Shown in pieces: positions 19,030 to 29,866 of a stretch of DNA of 42,470 nucleotides. Position 1 is the first letter of the stretch; the number at the start of each line of letters is the position of its first letter. Under the pieces are notes generated by a model. It saw nothing but the letters and a program-made list of their open reading frames with translations, was not told the DNA's origin and made no database searches. Position numbers and translations under genes: made by a program. Origin of the DNA: Desulfovibrio sp. (GTDB lineage Bacteria > Desulfobacterota > Desulfovibrionia > Desulfovibrionales > Desulfovibrionaceae); contig JAISWB010000111.1 of the NCBI GenBank assembly GCA_031271265.1, positions 1-42,470 on the forward strand, read 5' to 3'.

Positions 19030-19033
<4 letters not shown>
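15974..19033 (+). CDS. Hybrid histidine kinase 2: two PBPb sensors, HisKA, HATPase, REC
   Basis: The 1019-residue protein is a close relative of kinase 1. After a ~60-residue N-terminal region with a signal sequence come two periplasmic solute-binding-like domains, a membrane helix (573-594), HisKA with His636, HATPase, and a receiver with Asp934 ([11 protein letters not shown]). It ends right after the receiver; unlike kinase 1 it has no Hpt, so phosphate would need another protein's Hpt to move on. The start is the GTG inside GTGA, overlapping the kinase 1 stop; ATG 16025 is an alternative nearer the signal sequence. The N-terminal stretch contains a variant mini-element (cccgctccgggcaaagcc, 16060-16077) in a different frame. 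Confidence 0.88.
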
Positions 19034-21012
<1,979 letters not shown>

Positions 21013-21084
21013 CCGGCTTTGCCGGGCGTCAAGCGGGAAGCTCACTGAAGGTAAAGATTTCTGACCATAAAGGAATCTCTGATG
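21013..21084 (+). promoter_or_regulatory. Leader repeat with RBS/start module before kinase 4
   Basis: The only real gap inside the kinase block (69 bases) is filled by the leader repeat: a ccggctttgccgg hairpin, gggcgtcaagcg, and TAAAGGAATCTCTGATG ending on the kinase 4 start codon. The same order of parts occurs upstream of pepA (1671-1745). Confidence 0.6.
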
Positions 21085-24018
21085 AAATTTAGGTTGGTTA
21101 CCCGCGACGAAACGTCCGTAATCAATAACCCGCGGTTGCTGAAGCGGTATCTTTTTATATTTTTCGCAACCTTTGTTACCGTCATTTTCGCGGTAATCAT
21201 CATCAATTCGTTTCAGCAATTCGACGATATCACGATCCTTGTCAATTCCCGCCTGGGAATGCCCGTCGCACAGCGCGCCGTCGCGGTCATTGACGGCGAT
21301 GCCTTTGAAAGATTGACGAAAACCCTGGATCCTCAAGATCCGTTTTATGAGGAAACCCGGCTGAAACTCCTGCGCATAAAAGAGGAAAGCGGCTGCATGT
21401 ACCTGTATACCATGGCTCCGTACACCGATACCGTACACCGCTTTATTATCGACGGCAGCGCCGAACCGGGTGCGGACGGGTTCTCTCCCCTGGGCAGCGA
21501 AGAACCTTTAGCCGACTACGACAAGGCCTATTTGCGGACGTATGCAACAAGGAAGCCGCAATTTGCCGGAACAAATATACAGCACTGGGGGATGGTGATC
21601 TCGTCCTTTGTGCCTGTTTTCAATTCTTCCGGCGCTGTGGTCGGCGTTGTCGGCTGCGATTTTGAGGCGGAAAGCATACACAACCGGATTCAAGGCCATG
21701 TGCTGCGGCAAATACTGTTGTTGTCCGTCCTTTTGGTCATCGGGTTTTGCCTGTACCGCCTTCTTCTCAATGCCGTCATGCGGCAAAACCTTGCGTTGCA
21801 GGAAATGAATCAACATGCGCTGGCCGCGACAACCGCCAAAAGCGCCTTTCTGGCCCGCACCAGTCACGAGATCCGCACACCGATGAATGCGATTATCGGC
21901 ATGAGTGAACTGGCGCAGCGGGAACCCTGCCCGCCCAAAGCGCTGCAATACATTGCGGGCATCAGGAACGCCGGAAAGAACCTGTTGGGCGTCATCAACG
22001 ATATTCTTGATTTCGCCGGGATCGAGTCCGGCACGCTGCGCATACATCCCGCACCTTACGAAACGGCTTCTTTGCTGCAGGATGTGCAGGCCGTCACCCG
22101 CGCCGCGGCCGAGGAAAAATCCCTGACGCCGACTACCGACCTTTCCCCCGACATCCCCCGCTCCATGGTCGGCGATGCGGCCCGCATCAGGCAGATATTG
22201 CTCAATCTCCTGAGTAATGCCGTAAAATACACAAACAGCGGCTTCGTCAAATTTTCCGCGTACGCAACGCCCGGCGCCGGCGACGAGGTTCGACTGACCT
22301 TTGTTGTGGAAGACAGCGGCATCGGCATCCGGCCTGAGGATATGCCCAAGCTGTTCGGGGAATTCGTGCGCATCGACGAAAAGCGCAACATCGGCATAGA
22401 GGGCGCGGGCCTCGGCCTGAGCATATCCCGCAGCCTGTGCCGGGCCATGGGCGGGGACATCGTCGTGCGCAGCGAATACGGCAGGGGGTCCGTCTTTACT
22501 GCCGAATTGAGTCAGACCGTGTATGACCGGCAGCCCATGGGTGACCTTACGGGCATGACGGTGAAGCGGGTGGAAAGGCGACGCGCCGGCTTCTCCGCAC
22601 CCGGCGCCGAGTTGCTTGTAGTCGACGATTTGCCGGCCAACCTGTTGGTGGCCGAGGGGCTGCTCGCCCGCTGCGGAGCGCGCGTCACCACCTGCACGAA
22701 CGGCCGCGAGGCCGTGGATCTGGTGCGGGCGCGCCCCTTCGACCTCGTACTCATGGACCACATGATGCCGGTGATGGACGGCGTGGAGGCGACACGCGCC
22801 ATAAGGGCGCTGGATGAAGAGCGTTGCCGGACCGTGCCGATCGTCGCCCTGACGGCCGCCGATGCGCCCGGCATAAAGGAAATGTTTGCAGCAAACGGTT
22901 TCAACGACTTTCTTTCCAAACCCGTAACCTCTGCCGGCCTGGACGACCTGTTGCGGCGATGGATTCCCGCCGCCGAGAGCCGCGAGGCGCCTGCCGGCGC
23001 CTCCCCGGGCGCGGACCTAAGCCCGTTCTCCCCTCAGGCCCTTCAGGACCGCTCCGGGCAGGGCCGGGATGCTGCGCCGGATACCTCCGAAGGATCGCCC
23101 CCCCGTCGGGCACACGGCGAAAGCTCCGGACAAAGCCCGGACGCGGCGTTGCGCACGGCCGGAGAACCGCTCCCTCCGCGGACGGATATTCCGCGCATGG
23201 AAGACACGGCTCTCCCGCGCATTGAGGGCGTGGATACCGCCCTCGGGCTTGCCCGTATCGGCGGGTCGCACAGCCTCTACCTGCGGTTGCTGGAGGTGTT
23301 CCGCACGGATGCGGAAACGTGCCTCGCACGCATCGCTGAAGAACCGGGCGAAACGACATCGCACATGACCGGGGAAGCGTGCGCCCCGCAATTCCCCCCG
23401 GACAACTCCGGGCAAAACACGGCAACGGCCTTCGACGCGAGCGGGAGGCCCTGCCCCGCGCAGACCGCTTCGGACCGCTCCGGGCAAAGCCCGGCAGCGT
23501 CCCTGCGCGCCTTCACCACGCAGGTGCATGCCGTAAAAAGCGCTTTGGCCAACATCGGCGCCGATGCTCTGTCAAAAGAGGCCGCCTTGCTGGAAAAGGC
23601 GGCCAAAGAAGCCGACATGCCCTTGATCCGCGAAAAACTGCCCGCATTCCGCAGAGAGCTTGCCGCCCTGACGGCGCGCATCTACACAGCGCTCGCGCCG
23701 GAGCCTGCGCGCGGAACGGAGCAGGCTCACGCGACGGAGCAGGCGCATAAGGCGGACGCTGCGGAAAACCTCAATCCGACGGTAGCGGAAAACCTGGAAC
23801 AGTTGAGGGACGCGTTGCGGGGAAAGGAATTTGATGCGGCGGACGCCGCGCTGGCCCGCCTGCAGGCCTTGCCGCTGTCCGAAAAGCTGCGCGATGCCGT
23901 CTCCGAAACGGCGGACTGCATCCTGACGGCGGAGTTCGCCAAAGCGTCGGACATCGTGAGCGCCCTGCTGAAAAAGCCGGCCTCGCCGGAGGGGGACCCG
24001 CATGCACAGCGACATTGA
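21082..24018 (+). CDS. Hybrid histidine kinase 4: Cache-like sensor, HisKA, HATPase, REC, Hpt
   Basis: The 978-residue protein repeats the kinase 3 plan (helices about 23-43 and 210-230 around a Cache-like sensor; HisKA His262; receiver Asp559) and adds a long linker, an Hpt domain with His816 ([11 protein letters not shown]) and a helical C-terminal module like that of kinase 1. The 615-800 linker is Pro/Gly/Ser-rich and holds several copies of the mini-element encoding Asp-Arg-Ser-Gly-Gln, which also interrupt the start of the Hpt region. In this sense it is the Hpt-bearing partner of kinase 3. Its last 17 bases overlap kinase 5. Confidence 0.9.
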   Translation: MKFRLVTRDETSVINNPRLLKRYLFIFFATFVTVIFAVIIINSFQQFDDITILVNSRLGMPVAQRAVAVIDGDAFERLTKTLDPQDPFYEETRLKLLRIKEESGCMYLYTMAPYTDTVHRFIIDGSAEPGADGFSPLGSEEPLADYDKAYLRTYATRKPQFAGTNIQHWGMVISSFVPVFNSSGAVVGVVGCDFEAESIHNRIQGHVLRQILLLSVLLVIGFCLYRLLLNAVMRQNLALQEMNQHALAATTAKSAFLARTSHEIRTPMNAIIGMSELAQREPCPPKALQYIAGIRNAGKNLLGVINDILDFAGIESGTLRIHPAPYETASLLQDVQAVTRAAAEEKSLTPTTDLSPDIPRSMVGDAARIRQILLNLLSNAVKYTNSGFVKFSAYATPGAGDEVRLTFVVEDSGIGIRPEDMPKLFGEFVRIDEKRNIGIEGAGLGLSISRSLCRAMGGDIVVRSEYGRGSVFTAELSQTVYDRQPMGDLTGMTVKRVERRRAGFSAPGAELLVVDDLPANLLVAEGLLARCGARVTTCTNGREAVDLVRARPFDLVLMDHMMPVMDGVEATRAIRALDEERCRTVPIVALTAADAPGIKEMFAANGFNDFLSKPVTSAGLDDLLRRWIPAAESREAPAGASPGADLSPFSPQALQDRSGQGRDAAPDTSEGSPPRRAHGESSGQSPDAALRTAGEPLPPRTDIPRMEDTALPRIEGVDTALGLARIGGSHSLYLRLLEVFRTDAETCLARIAEEPGETTSHMTGEACAPQFPPDNSGQNTATAFDASGRPCPAQTASDRSGQSPAASLRAFTTQVHAVKSALANIGADALSKEAALLEKAAKEADMPLIREKLPAFRRELAALTARIYTALAPEPARGTEQAHATEQAHKADAAENLNPTVAENLEQLRDALRGKEFDAADAALARLQALPLSEKLRDAVSETADCILTAEFAKASDIVSALLKKPASPEGDPHAQRH
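23047..23515 (+). repeat. Cluster of in-gene mini-elements in kinase 4
   Basis: Exact GACCGCTCCGG copies lie at 23047 and 23473, with degenerate copies near 23126 (agctccggacaaagcccgg) and 23400 (gacaactccgggcaaaa). The 23473 copy contains the hairpin CCGGGC-aaa-GCCCGG. All are translated in the same frame, giving Ser-Gly-Gln peptides. Confidence 0.6.
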
Positions 24019-26434
24019 CTATGCCGTCGCACTGAGTGCCGCGCTCGCGCGTATTACAAAAACGCCCGCGCTGACCGCAGGTATACTGCAGGACGCCGCC
24101 GAAGTCATTGCCGGCGAAGGATGCCGCGGCCTGAATCCCGGCCGCGTGGGACTGTGGCGCCTGCTGCGCGGCAAGCCGGTCTTGCGCAGCATTACAAGCT
24201 GCGACGGCGCTACCGGCGCGTTCACCGTGCAGGAAGATTTTCCCCTTGACGGCCGGCGGCGCTATGTCGAATTGCTGCACACCGAACGGCTCATCATCAT
24301 CGACGATGTCGCGCATTCCGATATTCTGCCGAACCTGCAGGAAACCTACGGCCCCGACATATGCGCGCTGCTCGACGCCCCGGTCCGCGCGGGAGGAAAA
24401 CTGGTCGGCGCGGTGTGCATAGAGCAGAACCGCACGGAACAGTTTCCCGAACACCGCGTCTGGACGATAGAAGAACAGAACTTCGCCTCGTCCCTGGCGG
24501 ATTTTCTTGCGCTGGCCATGGAAAGCGCCGAACGCCGTCTGCTGATGCGCCGCACCGAAACCCTGATGGGCAACCTGCCGGGCATGGTGTACCAGTGCCT
24601 GCACGATCCGCCGAACCGCACCTTCACCTTCGTCAGTGAAGGCTGTTACCCGCTCACCGGGTATACCCCGCAGGAGTTGCTCGGCAACAACGCCGTCAAA
24701 TTTTTCGACATGGTCCATCCCGAGGATGCGGACAACCTGGCGAGGCTCAACTACGAAACCCTTGCCCTGGGCCTGCCCCTGGAGACATCGTTCCGCATCG
24801 TCATGAAGGACGGCCGCGTCAAGTGGATTTGGGAACGCAGCCGCGTGGCTGAGAAAAATATCGACGGCACGCCGCGCCTGCTGGAAGGCTTTTACACTGA
24901 TATTACGGAACAGCGCCGCCTGGAGGCCGCCGAGCTGGCCAACCAGGCAAAATCCGAGTTTGTGGCCAACATGAGCCATGAAATCCGCACGCCGATGAAC
25001 TCCATCCTCGGCATGACGGAACTGGCGATCAAACATTTTCCCCAGACGGCGGTCCTTGAATACCTGGGGCACATCAAGCGGGCCGGCGCGTCCCTGCTCT
25101 CCATCATCAACGACATTCTCGATTTTTCCAAAATCGAGTCCGGCGCGATGACACTCGTTCCCGACACCTACGACGTTCACTCGCTGATCAACGATATCGT
25201 CACGATGATCCAGGTCCGTATCGGCGCCAAGCCCGTTGAGCTGATTGTCGACGACGATCCGCAACTGCCGCCGGAGATGATCGGCGATGTTACCCGCATC
25301 AAGCAGATTATCATCAATCTGCTCTCCAATGCCGTAAAATTTACGAAGCAGGGACATATTTTATTCGGAATCGCCGTCGAACAGACGGACGATGCCCGGT
25401 GCAGGGCGTATTTCAGTGTGCACGACACCGGTATGGGCATCCGCAAGGAAGACCTTCCCCTCCTGTTCGGCAACTTTTCGCAGGTTGACACCCGCAAGAA
25501 CCGGAATATCGAGGGTTCCGGCCTGGGACTTGCCATTTCCAAAAGACTGATCGAGCTTATGGAGGGCGAAATCCATGTGGAAAGCGTATACGGCGAGGGG
25601 TCGTGCTTTTCCTTTTACATCATGCAGCAACTTGAAAAACCAGGACCCGCCGTTGTGCTGCAACCTGACGGGAAACGTTGCGTGGCCGTCCGGCTTGCAA
25701 GCGTCGAAAAAACCCGGAGCCTTGTCGACAAATCGGCAAAATTGGGCGTGCCTTACAGAATCGTGCGCGGCGCGGAGGATTACGCAGGCTGCACGCACGT
25801 GTTTTTTGACGGGGAAGACTATGCCGCCGTCCGCGACAAGGCCGACCCGGACGCGGTGCTGATTGCCCTGTCGATCGGCCCGGCGGGTGACTCGGGGCTT
25901 CCCCCCGCGGTACGGGTCGTCTGTTTCCCCCTCACAAGTCTCACCTTTGCCAAACTGCTGGATGCCCGCGTCTGCGCCGGCGCGGAGGATGCGGCGGCGG
26001 ACAGGGCTTCCGCCCTGCGCGTGTCCGGCGCGCGTTTCCTGGTAGTGGACGATAACGACATCAACCTTATGATAGCCGAAAACCTGCTGCGCTCGTACGG
26101 AGGTGAGGTGGATACCGCCGCATCGGGCGCCGAGGCCGTTGAACGCGTGCGGAATCGCGACTATGATATCGTGTTCATGGACCACATGATGCCCGAGATG
26201 GACGGTTTGGACGCCACCGCGCTCATCCGCGCCCTACCGGGGGAAAAATACGCGCGCCTGCCCATCGTGGCGCTCACCGCCAATGTCGTGGGCGATGTGC
26301 GCAGCATGCTCATGGGCGGCGGCATGAACGACTTTCTTGCAAAACCCATCGGGATACAGGAGCTTGAATTGATACTGCAACAGTGGCTTCCCCGCGATAA
26401 ACGGCATATCGACGCTACCGGCGGAGCCTGCTGA
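24002..26434 (+). CDS. Hybrid histidine kinase 5: cytoplasmic GAF, PAS, HisKA, HATPase, REC
   Basis: The 810-residue protein has no membrane helix. It has a GAF domain (about 10-175), a PAS domain with PAC tail (about 190-305, [10 protein letters not shown]...[10 protein letters not shown]), HisKA with His326, HATPase (430-545), a region (about 560-670) that looks like a receiver without the phospho-acceptor Asp, and a true receiver with Asp727 ([11 protein letters not shown]). There is no Hpt. It is less like kinases 1-4 in its core than they are to each other. The ATG overlaps kinase 4 by 17 bases. It may integrate an internal cue with the four membrane sensors. Confidence 0.9.
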   Translation: MHSDIDYAVALSAALARITKTPALTAGILQDAAEVIAGEGCRGLNPGRVGLWRLLRGKPVLRSITSCDGATGAFTVQEDFPLDGRRRYVELLHTERLIIIDDVAHSDILPNLQETYGPDICALLDAPVRAGGKLVGAVCIEQNRTEQFPEHRVWTIEEQNFASSLADFLALAMESAERRLLMRRTETLMGNLPGMVYQCLHDPPNRTFTFVSEGCYPLTGYTPQELLGNNAVKFFDMVHPEDADNLARLNYETLALGLPLETSFRIVMKDGRVKWIWERSRVAEKNIDGTPRLLEGFYTDITEQRRLEAAELANQAKSEFVANMSHEIRTPMNSILGMTELAIKHFPQTAVLEYLGHIKRAGASLLSIINDILDFSKIESGAMTLVPDTYDVHSLINDIVTMIQVRIGAKPVELIVDDDPQLPPEMIGDVTRIKQIIINLLSNAVKFTKQGHILFGIAVEQTDDARCRAYFSVHDTGMGIRKEDLPLLFGNFSQVDTRKNRNIEGSGLGLAISKRLIELMEGEIHVESVYGEGSCFSFYIMQQLEKPGPAVVLQPDGKRCVAVRLASVEKTRSLVDKSAKLGVPYRIVRGAEDYAGCTHVFFDGEDYAAVRDKADPDAVLIALSIGPAGDSGLPPAVRVVCFPLTSLTFAKLLDARVCAGAEDAAADRASALRVSGARFLVVDDNDINLMIAENLLRSYGGEVDTAASGAEAVERVRNRDYDIVFMDHMMPEMDGLDATALIRALPGEKYARLPIVALTANVVGDVRSMLMGGGMNDFLAKPIGIQELELILQQWLPRDKRHIDATGGAC

Positions 26435-26497
26435 CGGATGCGCCGAAAAGTAAACTTGACGACGGATCCTTTCCGAACGCGCGGCGCCCGAATTCAC

Positions 26498-26526
26498 TTG
26501 ACAGGCGGTGGAGCGGCGGCTATCAG
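26498..26526 (+). promoter_or_regulatory. Candidate sigma-70 promoter for the ferredoxin gene
   Basis: TTGACA (26498-26503), a 17-base spacer, then TATCAG (26521-26526). The -35 is a perfect match. The predicted start lies about 85 bases before the ferredoxin ATG. Confidence 0.5.
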
Positions 26527-26618
26527 CAGGGAACGGGCACTTGTAAGGAACGGGTGCTTTCGCCTGAAAAAAACACAGCAGAAACGGGCAGGCAACGCCC
26601 AAAACATTGGAGGAAACT

Positions 26619-26807
26619 ATGGCCTGGAGTGTAACCGTAGATGCCGACAAGTGTGTCGGCGACAACGAATGTGTGGATGTTTGCCCTGTCGAAGTCTATG
26701 AACTGCAGGACGGCAAGGCCGTACCCGTGAATGCGGACGAATGCCTCGGCTGCGAATCCTGCGTTGAAGTTTGCGAATCGGGCGCCATAACCGTCGAGGA
26801 ACAGTAG
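26619..26807 (+). CDS. Ferredoxin with Asp-containing first cluster site
   Basis: This 62-residue soluble electron carrier has two cluster motifs. The second, CLGCESCVEVC, is a standard [4Fe-4S] site. The first reads CVGDNECVDVCP, i.e. Cys-x2-Asp-x2-Cys-x3-Cys-Pro: the central cysteine is aspartate. In Desulfovibrio ferredoxins this pattern is known to hold a [3Fe-4S] cluster that converts to [4Fe-4S] or a mixed-metal cluster. The chosen ATG has a good TTGGAGG ribosome-binding site; the ATG four codons upstream lies over it. A likely partner is a pyruvate or other oxoacid oxidoreductase, which is not in this window. Confidence 0.93.
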   Translation: MAWSVTVDADKCVGDNECVDVCPVEVYELQDGKAVPVNADECLGCESCVEVCESGAITVEEQ

Positions 26808-27021
26808 GCCGGCCCGTGCCCTTGCGCCCGTCCGGCTGTCGCGCGCAACCGGGAGGGCCGTCATGCGGAAGCGACCGCGGCGGCATCAGTACCGGCTTCC
26901 GCGTACGCAACCGGGAAGATGCTTTTCCGGGGGGCGCCTCCCCCGCCGACGGACGGCTCCCGTTGCGGCTCGCAGAAAGGGGGCCGTCGTTGTTCGGGGG
27001 CAGACTGTCCTGGAGACCGGC
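26808..27021 (+). other. Ferredoxin-purH intergenic region
   Basis: No gene is supported. An 8-bp stem GCGGAAGC/GCTTCCGC lies near 26868-26905 and a G5/C5 hairpin near 26930-26945. Either could end the ferredoxin message. I found no convincing promoter for purH. Confidence 0.35.
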
Positions 27022-27693
27022 ATGGAACGCGTATTGATAAAGCGGGCCGTACTGAGTGTAACGGACAAAAGCGGCCTGACCGGCTTCGCCGCCTTTCTGG
27101 CGGAAGGGGGCGTCGAACTCGTTTCCACCGGCGGCACGGCGGCGGTTCTACGCCGGGCGGGGCTTCCGGTCACACAGGTCGATGACCTGACGGGGTTCCC
27201 GGAAATTTTGGACGGTAGGGTGAAAACCCTGCATCCCGTCATTCACGGCGGCATACTGGCGGACAAGGATAAGCCCGACCATCTGTACAGCCTGCGCGCG
27301 CACGGCATCGGCCTTGTGGATCTGGTCTGCGTAAATCTGTACAATTTCGCGCGGGCCGCCGGACGTGAGCCGTCCCTGCCGCCGGACGGGGAGCGGCATT
27401 CTCCTCAGACCCCTCCCGACCGCTCCGGGCAACACCCTGCGCCGTCCCTGCGGGACGTCGTGGAAGAAATAGACATCGGCGGTCCCTGCATGTTGCGCGC
27501 GGCCGCCAAAAATTTCAACTCCGTGCTGGCGGTCGACTCGCCTTCCATGTACCCGGAAGTAATGCGGGTGCTGGAAGAAAACGGCATGTGCGCGCCGCTC
27601 GACCTGCGCCTGCGTTGCGCGGCCGCCGTGTTTGCCGGTACCGCCGCTTATGACCGGATGATCGCGGAGTACTTGGGAACGCACGCGCCCTGA
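27022..27693 (+). CDS. purH: IMP cyclohydrolase (PurH N-terminal domain only)
   Basis: This catalyses FAICAR to IMP, the last step of purine synthesis. The 223 residues correspond to the MGS-like cyclohydrolase half of PurH (LVSTGGTA, VKTLHPVIHGGILAD, CVNLYNF, IDIGGPCMLRAAAKNF). The AICAR transformylase half is absent, so that reaction must come from another gene. Between NLYNF and DVVEEIDIGG there is an extra loop of about 33 residues (111-144) that carries the Asp-Arg-Ser-Gly-Gln mini-element. The ATG follows CTGGAGACCGGC; an upstream in-frame ATG adds 53 basic residues without similarity and is not preferred. hflX begins in the same frame just after its stop. Confidence 0.88.
   Translation: MERVLIKRAVLSVTDKSGLTGFAAFLAEGGVELVSTGGTAAVLRRAGLPVTQVDDLTGFPEILDGRVKTLHPVIHGGILADKDKPDHLYSLRAHGIGLVDLVCVNLYNFARAAGREPSLPPDGERHSPQTPPDRSGQHPAPSLRDVVEEIDIGGPCMLRAAAKNFNSVLAVDSPSMYPEVMRVLEENGMCAPLDLRLRCAAAVFAGTAAYDRMIAEYLGTHAP
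27418..27428 (+). repeat. In-gene mini-element GACCGCTCCGG in purH
   Basis: This copy has the same core and frame as those in kinases 1 and 4, with matching flanks (cctcagacccctccc before, gggcaacaccctgcgccgtccctgcg after). It lies in the non-conserved loop of the cyclohydrolase. Confidence 0.6.
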
Positions 27694-27720
27694 ACGGCGC
27701 AAAGGAGCGGAGGCGCCGCC

Positions 27721-29817
27721 ATAGCCAGGGTTGAAGGAAATATACAGGGTCTCAAACCCAGCCGGATCAAGGCCTTAGCCCGTCTGTACACCCGGCGCTA
27801 CCCGACCTCCGGCTACAGCCCGGAGCAGGCACGGGAACTGACCGGCCTGTCGCGCGATCTGGGCCGGCAGATCGGACTGCTCATCGACAGGCAGGGCCGG
27901 CCGCAGATGGTCCTGGTGGGAGATTTCACCGGCATTCTCATTCCCGAGCTGCCGCGCTCGCGCGAAGGCGCGGGCCGGCTCCGCGGCCTGCGTTTCCTGC
28001 ACACGCACCTGACCCCCGAACTCCTGTCCCAGGAAGACCTGATGGATATGCTTTTCCTGCGCCTGGACGCGGTTGCCGTCCTTGCCGCGGACGAGCACGG
28101 TGAACCGCAGCGCATGCAGCGCGCCCACCTGATGCCGCCCAACCCTGAAAACAGGCCCTACATGCTGTACCCGGCCGAGCAATGGGACCGGGCACGCGTC
28201 GATTTCACCGCCGAAACCCTGGCTCTGGAGGAAGAGCTGGCGCGCGCGTGGTCCGCCGAGAATGAACGCGATGACGGGCGCCTGCCGGGGGAACACGAAT
28301 CCGGGCCGCGCCGCCGGGGGCGCATCCGGACCTTCCCCGGCGCGGAGCGGGGTACGGCGCCGGAAACGCGGCCCTTCCCGGGTGTACGGGAACAAATCGG
28401 AGCCGGGGGACGCGACGCGGGCAAAGGGCCGGAGAACAGGGCCGTCCTGGTCAGCGTGTCTTCCGCATCCGCTGCGGTTCAGGAGTCCGCTCTTGCGGAA
28501 CTTGCCGAACTGGCGCGCTCTGCCGGGGTGCATGTCGCAGACGTCATGCGCAGGCGCGTACGGCAGATGAACCACCGCAGCATACTGGGCAAAGGCAGTC
28601 TGGCCGAACTGGAAGTCCTCGCCCTGCGCGGCAACGCCGGGCTTATAATCTTCGATGGGGAACTTTCCCCCGCCCATCTCGGCAATCTGGCGGAAATCAC
28701 CGAACGGCGCGTTTTGGACCGCACGCAGCTTATTCTGGACATTTTCGCGCAACGGGCGCTCAGCCGGGCGGGCAAATTCCAGGTGGAACTGGCCCAGCTT
28801 CAGTACATGCTGCCGCGCCTGGTCGGCAAAAGCCGCGCCCTGGACCGTCTGGCAGGCGGCATAGGCGGACGCGGGCCGGGCGAAAGCAAGCTGGAAACAG
28901 ACCGCAGGCGGCTGCGCGACCGCGTGGCACGCATCAAGGCAAGCCTGAAGGAACTGCGCCGGCAACGCTCCTTTGTCCGCGCCCGCCGGGCCAAAAGCGG
29001 CACGCCGACGGCCTCTCTCGTAGGATATACCAATGCCGGCAAAAGCACCCTGCTCAACGCCCTTACCGGTTCAACCGCAACGGCGGAAAACCGCCTGTTC
29101 GCCACCCTGGACCCGACCACGCGCCGCCTGCGTTTTCCCAAAGAGAAAGAACTGATCCTGACCGACACAGTCGGCTTTATCCGCAGCCTGCCCAAGGAAC
29201 TGCTCGAAGCCTTCCGCGCCACGCTTGAGGAACTTGAAGAGGCGGACATGCTGCTGCATGTGGCCGATGCCTCCCATCCGGAACTGGAGCAGCAGGTGAA
29301 AGCAGTCGAGGACATCCTGGAGTACCTCGGCCTGGCGCATACCCCGCGCATACTTGTCCTGAATAAAATCGACGCCTTGGACGACGACCCGGCCGATGCG
29401 GCAGACCCGGCCGTTCCGGACGACGCAGGGGCACAGCCTTGCGAAACGACGGACCCGTTCGTACCGTGCGGCCGATGCAGCCGGGCCGACCGCATAACCC
29501 CGGCCTACTGCACGGACCGGAATCATAGCGCGGAGCCGCATTACCTTGCGGAGCCGGATTACCGCATAGGGCCGGCGATCCGGATGCGCCGGCAGTCGCT
29601 GGAGCAGACGTTCCCCGGCGCGTTTTTCATCTCGGCGCACAGCGGCGAAGGTCTGGCCGATCTGGCCGCGGCCCTGGACGGAAGAATAGACGCGCTGCGC
29701 GCCTGTCGACGCGCCGGCGACATACCGGAAAGCCCGGTCCTGCTGTGCGGGCCGCAGTCGTCTTCATCAGAAATTCCTTTGTGGTACGAAACCTCTCCCT
29801 TCAGGGCGGGGACATGA
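27721..29817 (+). CDS. hflX: GTPase HflX, apparent ATA start
   Basis: HflX is a ribosome-associated GTPase that splits stalled ribosomes. Visible motifs are GYTNAGKSTLLNAL (from about 435), the nearby G3 DTVGFIRSLP, NKID (548-551) and SAHSGEGL (about 637). HflX-like sequence (NIQGLKPSRIKALARLY) begins 62 codons before the first ATG (27907). It has no ATG, GTG or TTG, but an ATA at 27721 sits 7 bases after CGGAGG, so I take ATA as the start. There are two insertions: a Gly/Arg-rich stretch at about 180-235 and about 55 extra residues between NKID and SAHSGEG. The last ~19 residues come from an antisense copy of the leader repeat. Confidence 0.85.
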   Translation: MARVEGNIQGLKPSRIKALARLYTRRYPTSGYSPEQARELTGLSRDLGRQIGLLIDRQGRPQMVLVGDFTGILIPELPRSREGAGRLRGLRFLHTHLTPELLSQEDLMDMLFLRLDAVAVLAADEHGEPQRMQRAHLMPPNPENRPYMLYPAEQWDRARVDFTAETLALEEELARAWSAENERDDGRLPGEHESGPRRRGRIRTFPGAERGTAPETRPFPGVREQIGAGGRDAGKGPENRAVLVSVSSASAAVQESALAELAELARSAGVHVADVMRRRVRQMNHRSILGKGSLAELEVLALRGNAGLIIFDGELSPAHLGNLAEITERRVLDRTQLILDIFAQRALSRAGKFQVELAQLQYMLPRLVGKSRALDRLAGGIGGRGPGESKLETDRRRLRDRVARIKASLKELRRQRSFVRARRAKSGTPTASLVGYTNAGKSTLLNALTGSTATAENRLFATLDPTTRRLRFPKEKELILTDTVGFIRSLPKELLEAFRATLEELEEADMLLHVADASHPELEQQVKAVEDILEYLGLAHTPRILVLNKIDALDDDPADAADPAVPDDAGAQPCETTDPFVPCGRCSRADRITPAYCTDRNHSAEPHYLAEPDYRIGPAIRMRRQSLEQTFPGAFFISAHSGEGLADLAAALDGRIDALRACRRAGDIPESPVLLCGPQSSSSEIPLWYETSPFRAGT
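29765..29815 (-). repeat. Leader repeat copy, antisense in the hflX 3' end
   Basis: On the minus strand this reads ...aggtttcgtaccacaaaggaatttctgatg, closely matching the thyX leader. No meaningful gene starts from its ATG. On the plus strand it encodes the HflX tail SSEIPLWYETSPFRAG. Confidence 0.6.
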
Positions 29818-29866
29818 CGGCCGGCTCCGCCCCGGCGAACAGAGCCGGTTGCGGATTGAGAGAAAC

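Noticed and set aside
27691..27693. Selenocysteine at the purH TGA
   Set aside because: No conserved redox position or selenocysteine-insertion-like hairpin is evident, and a ribosome-binding site follows the TGA. Kept only as an alternative read-through idea under the hflX start.
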